From positions 1 through 64,000 of the forward strand of contig NZ_AFXZ01000009.1 of NCBI RefSeq assembly GCF_000224335.1: 64,000 bases of DNA. Direction: 5' to 3'. The stretch is from Bizionia argentinensis JUB59. GTDB lineage: Bacteria > Bacteroidota > Bacteroidia > Flavobacteriales > Flavobacteriaceae. A program made the translations under genes and the position numbers. Shown here piece by piece: positions 63,438 to 64,000 of the stretch. Every line of letters begins with the position of its first letter. Position 1 is the stretch's first letter. Below the pieces are notes generated by a model. It was not told the origin of the DNA. It saw only the letters and a program-made list of their open reading frames with translations, and searched no databases.

Positions 63438-63778
63438 TTGGTTCTGTAAATTTTAAATTATTTGTAATTCCAAAGATGCATTGGATTGGAATTAGACGAT
63501 TTTATTTAAAAAGCAGTATCATTGATTTCAAGGTATTTATAAAAACTTGGAAGAAAAACCTTTAATAATATAGCAAAATGAAATGGTTTTTTAGTTTTAT
63601 GATATCTAAAATCATCTGATTTTAATGAAATATTACGGATGAAAACGCTCGTTAACAGTACGCTTTAACCCAGTTTCATACTTGCTATAAAAATGGTGTT
63701 ATTAATTTAACGGCAACTTAAAACATATTTCCTTATTTATAGTGTATATTTGCACGCAATTATAACTGTAATTGCAAC
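63438..63778. other. Intergenic region upstream of guaB
   Basis: No gene and no clear terminator for the receptor operon were seen in these 341 bases. The 3' end carries the guaB promoter element. Confidence 0.6.
63745..63752 (+). promoter_or_regulatory. Candidate -7 promoter element of guaB
   Basis: TATATTTG matches TAnnTTTG and is 26 bases before the guaB ATG. The -33 position lacks a TTG. A short inverted pair (GCAATTATAACTGTAATTGC, 63756-63775) lies between it and the start codon. Confidence 0.5.
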
Positions 63779-64000
63779 ATGATAGCACACACCAACAAAA
63801 TTTTAGGAGAAGGACTAACATACGACGACGTATTATTGGTTCCAGCTTTCTCCGAAGTTTTACCTCGCGAAGTAAGTATTCAATCCAAATTTTCAAGAAA
63901 TATTACATTAAATGTTCCAATTGTATCCGCAGCTATGGATACAGTTACCGAAAGCAAAATGGCTATTGCCATGGCGCAAGAGGGTGGCATTGGTGTTTTA
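63779..64000 (+). CDS. guaB: Inosine-5'-monophosphate dehydrogenase, N-terminal part
   Basis: The gene runs off the window end; 74 residues are visible. IMPDH oxidises IMP to XMP with NAD, the committed step of GMP synthesis. [20 protein letters not shown] at residues 11-30 and [20 protein letters not shown] at about 46-65 are the family's N-terminal signatures, followed by [10 protein letters not shown]. The catalytic cysteine loop and CBS domains lie beyond the window. The start is ATG at 63779. Confidence 0.95.
   Translation, partial: MIAHTNKILGEGLTYDDVLLVPAFSEVLPREVSIQSKFSRNITLNVPIVSAAMDTVTESKMAIAMAQEGGIGVL

Overview
The window is AT-rich, uses TTG starts often, and has promoters of the Bacteroidetes type (TTG, 19-20 bases, TAnnTTTG) rather than -35/-10 boxes. 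With the long-form NusB, a PorV-family protein, a DUF3276 Pur-like protein, a cyclophilin-FKBP fusion, and a DUF4856/imelysin/HTTM/TonB-receptor iron operon, this points to a marine-type Flavobacteriaceae chromosome. Genus and species cannot be told from the sequence alone. No rRNA, tRNA or CRISPR array was seen.

Bases 1-2469 are an accessory strip. It holds four copies of a palindrome-rich dispersed repeat, one of them interrupted by a DUF559 (Vsr-like) endonuclease gene flanked by a 10-base direct repeat, plus a small type II toxin-antitoxin pair.

Bases 2470-32578 are one large surface-polysaccharide locus on the + strand. It has an ABC exporter (Wzm/Wzt, the latter with a C-terminal sugar-binding domain), two methyltransferases next to it, about fourteen glycosyltransferases (GT-A and GT-B), two FkbM methyltransferases, a pyruvyltransferase, a neuB-neuC-neuA cassette for a CMP-activated nonulosonic (sialic-acid-like) sugar, an O-antigen ligase/polymerase, one glycosyltransferase broken by a single-base frameshift at an A6 run, and a WbaP/WcaJ-type initiating phosphotransferase at the end. 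Together these would start a glycan on undecaprenyl phosphate, extend and decorate it, export it by ABC transport and possibly ligate it. A four-helix-bundle gene sits between wzm and wzt, framed by 7-base tandem repeats. Similar heptamer arrays recur at six other places in the window.

Bases 32871-56996 are mostly housekeeping genes: a DUF4105 membrane protein and a PorV-family protein (-), pssA and DUF808 (+), kpsF-tatC-lptB (-), recQ and the cyclophilin-FKBP fusion (+), a thioredoxin-like protein (-), a bile-acid/sodium symporter family protein overlapping an acyltransferase (+), DUF3276 and an MsbA-like ABC exporter (-), leucine dehydrogenase, nusB, a DUF1573 lipoprotein and yajC (+), pepT (-), then pyrD, a LysE exporter and HMG-CoA lyase (+). 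Several clear hairpin terminators separate these units.

Bases 57057-63437 form an apparent iron-uptake operon: DUF4856 lipoprotein, imelysin-like lipoprotein, HTTM (gamma-carboxylase-like) membrane protein and a FecA-like TonB receptor. Its promoter is bracketed by two 13-base ATTTAGTCTAAAT-type palindromes, and it carries two strong hairpins between genes. The window ends inside guaB.
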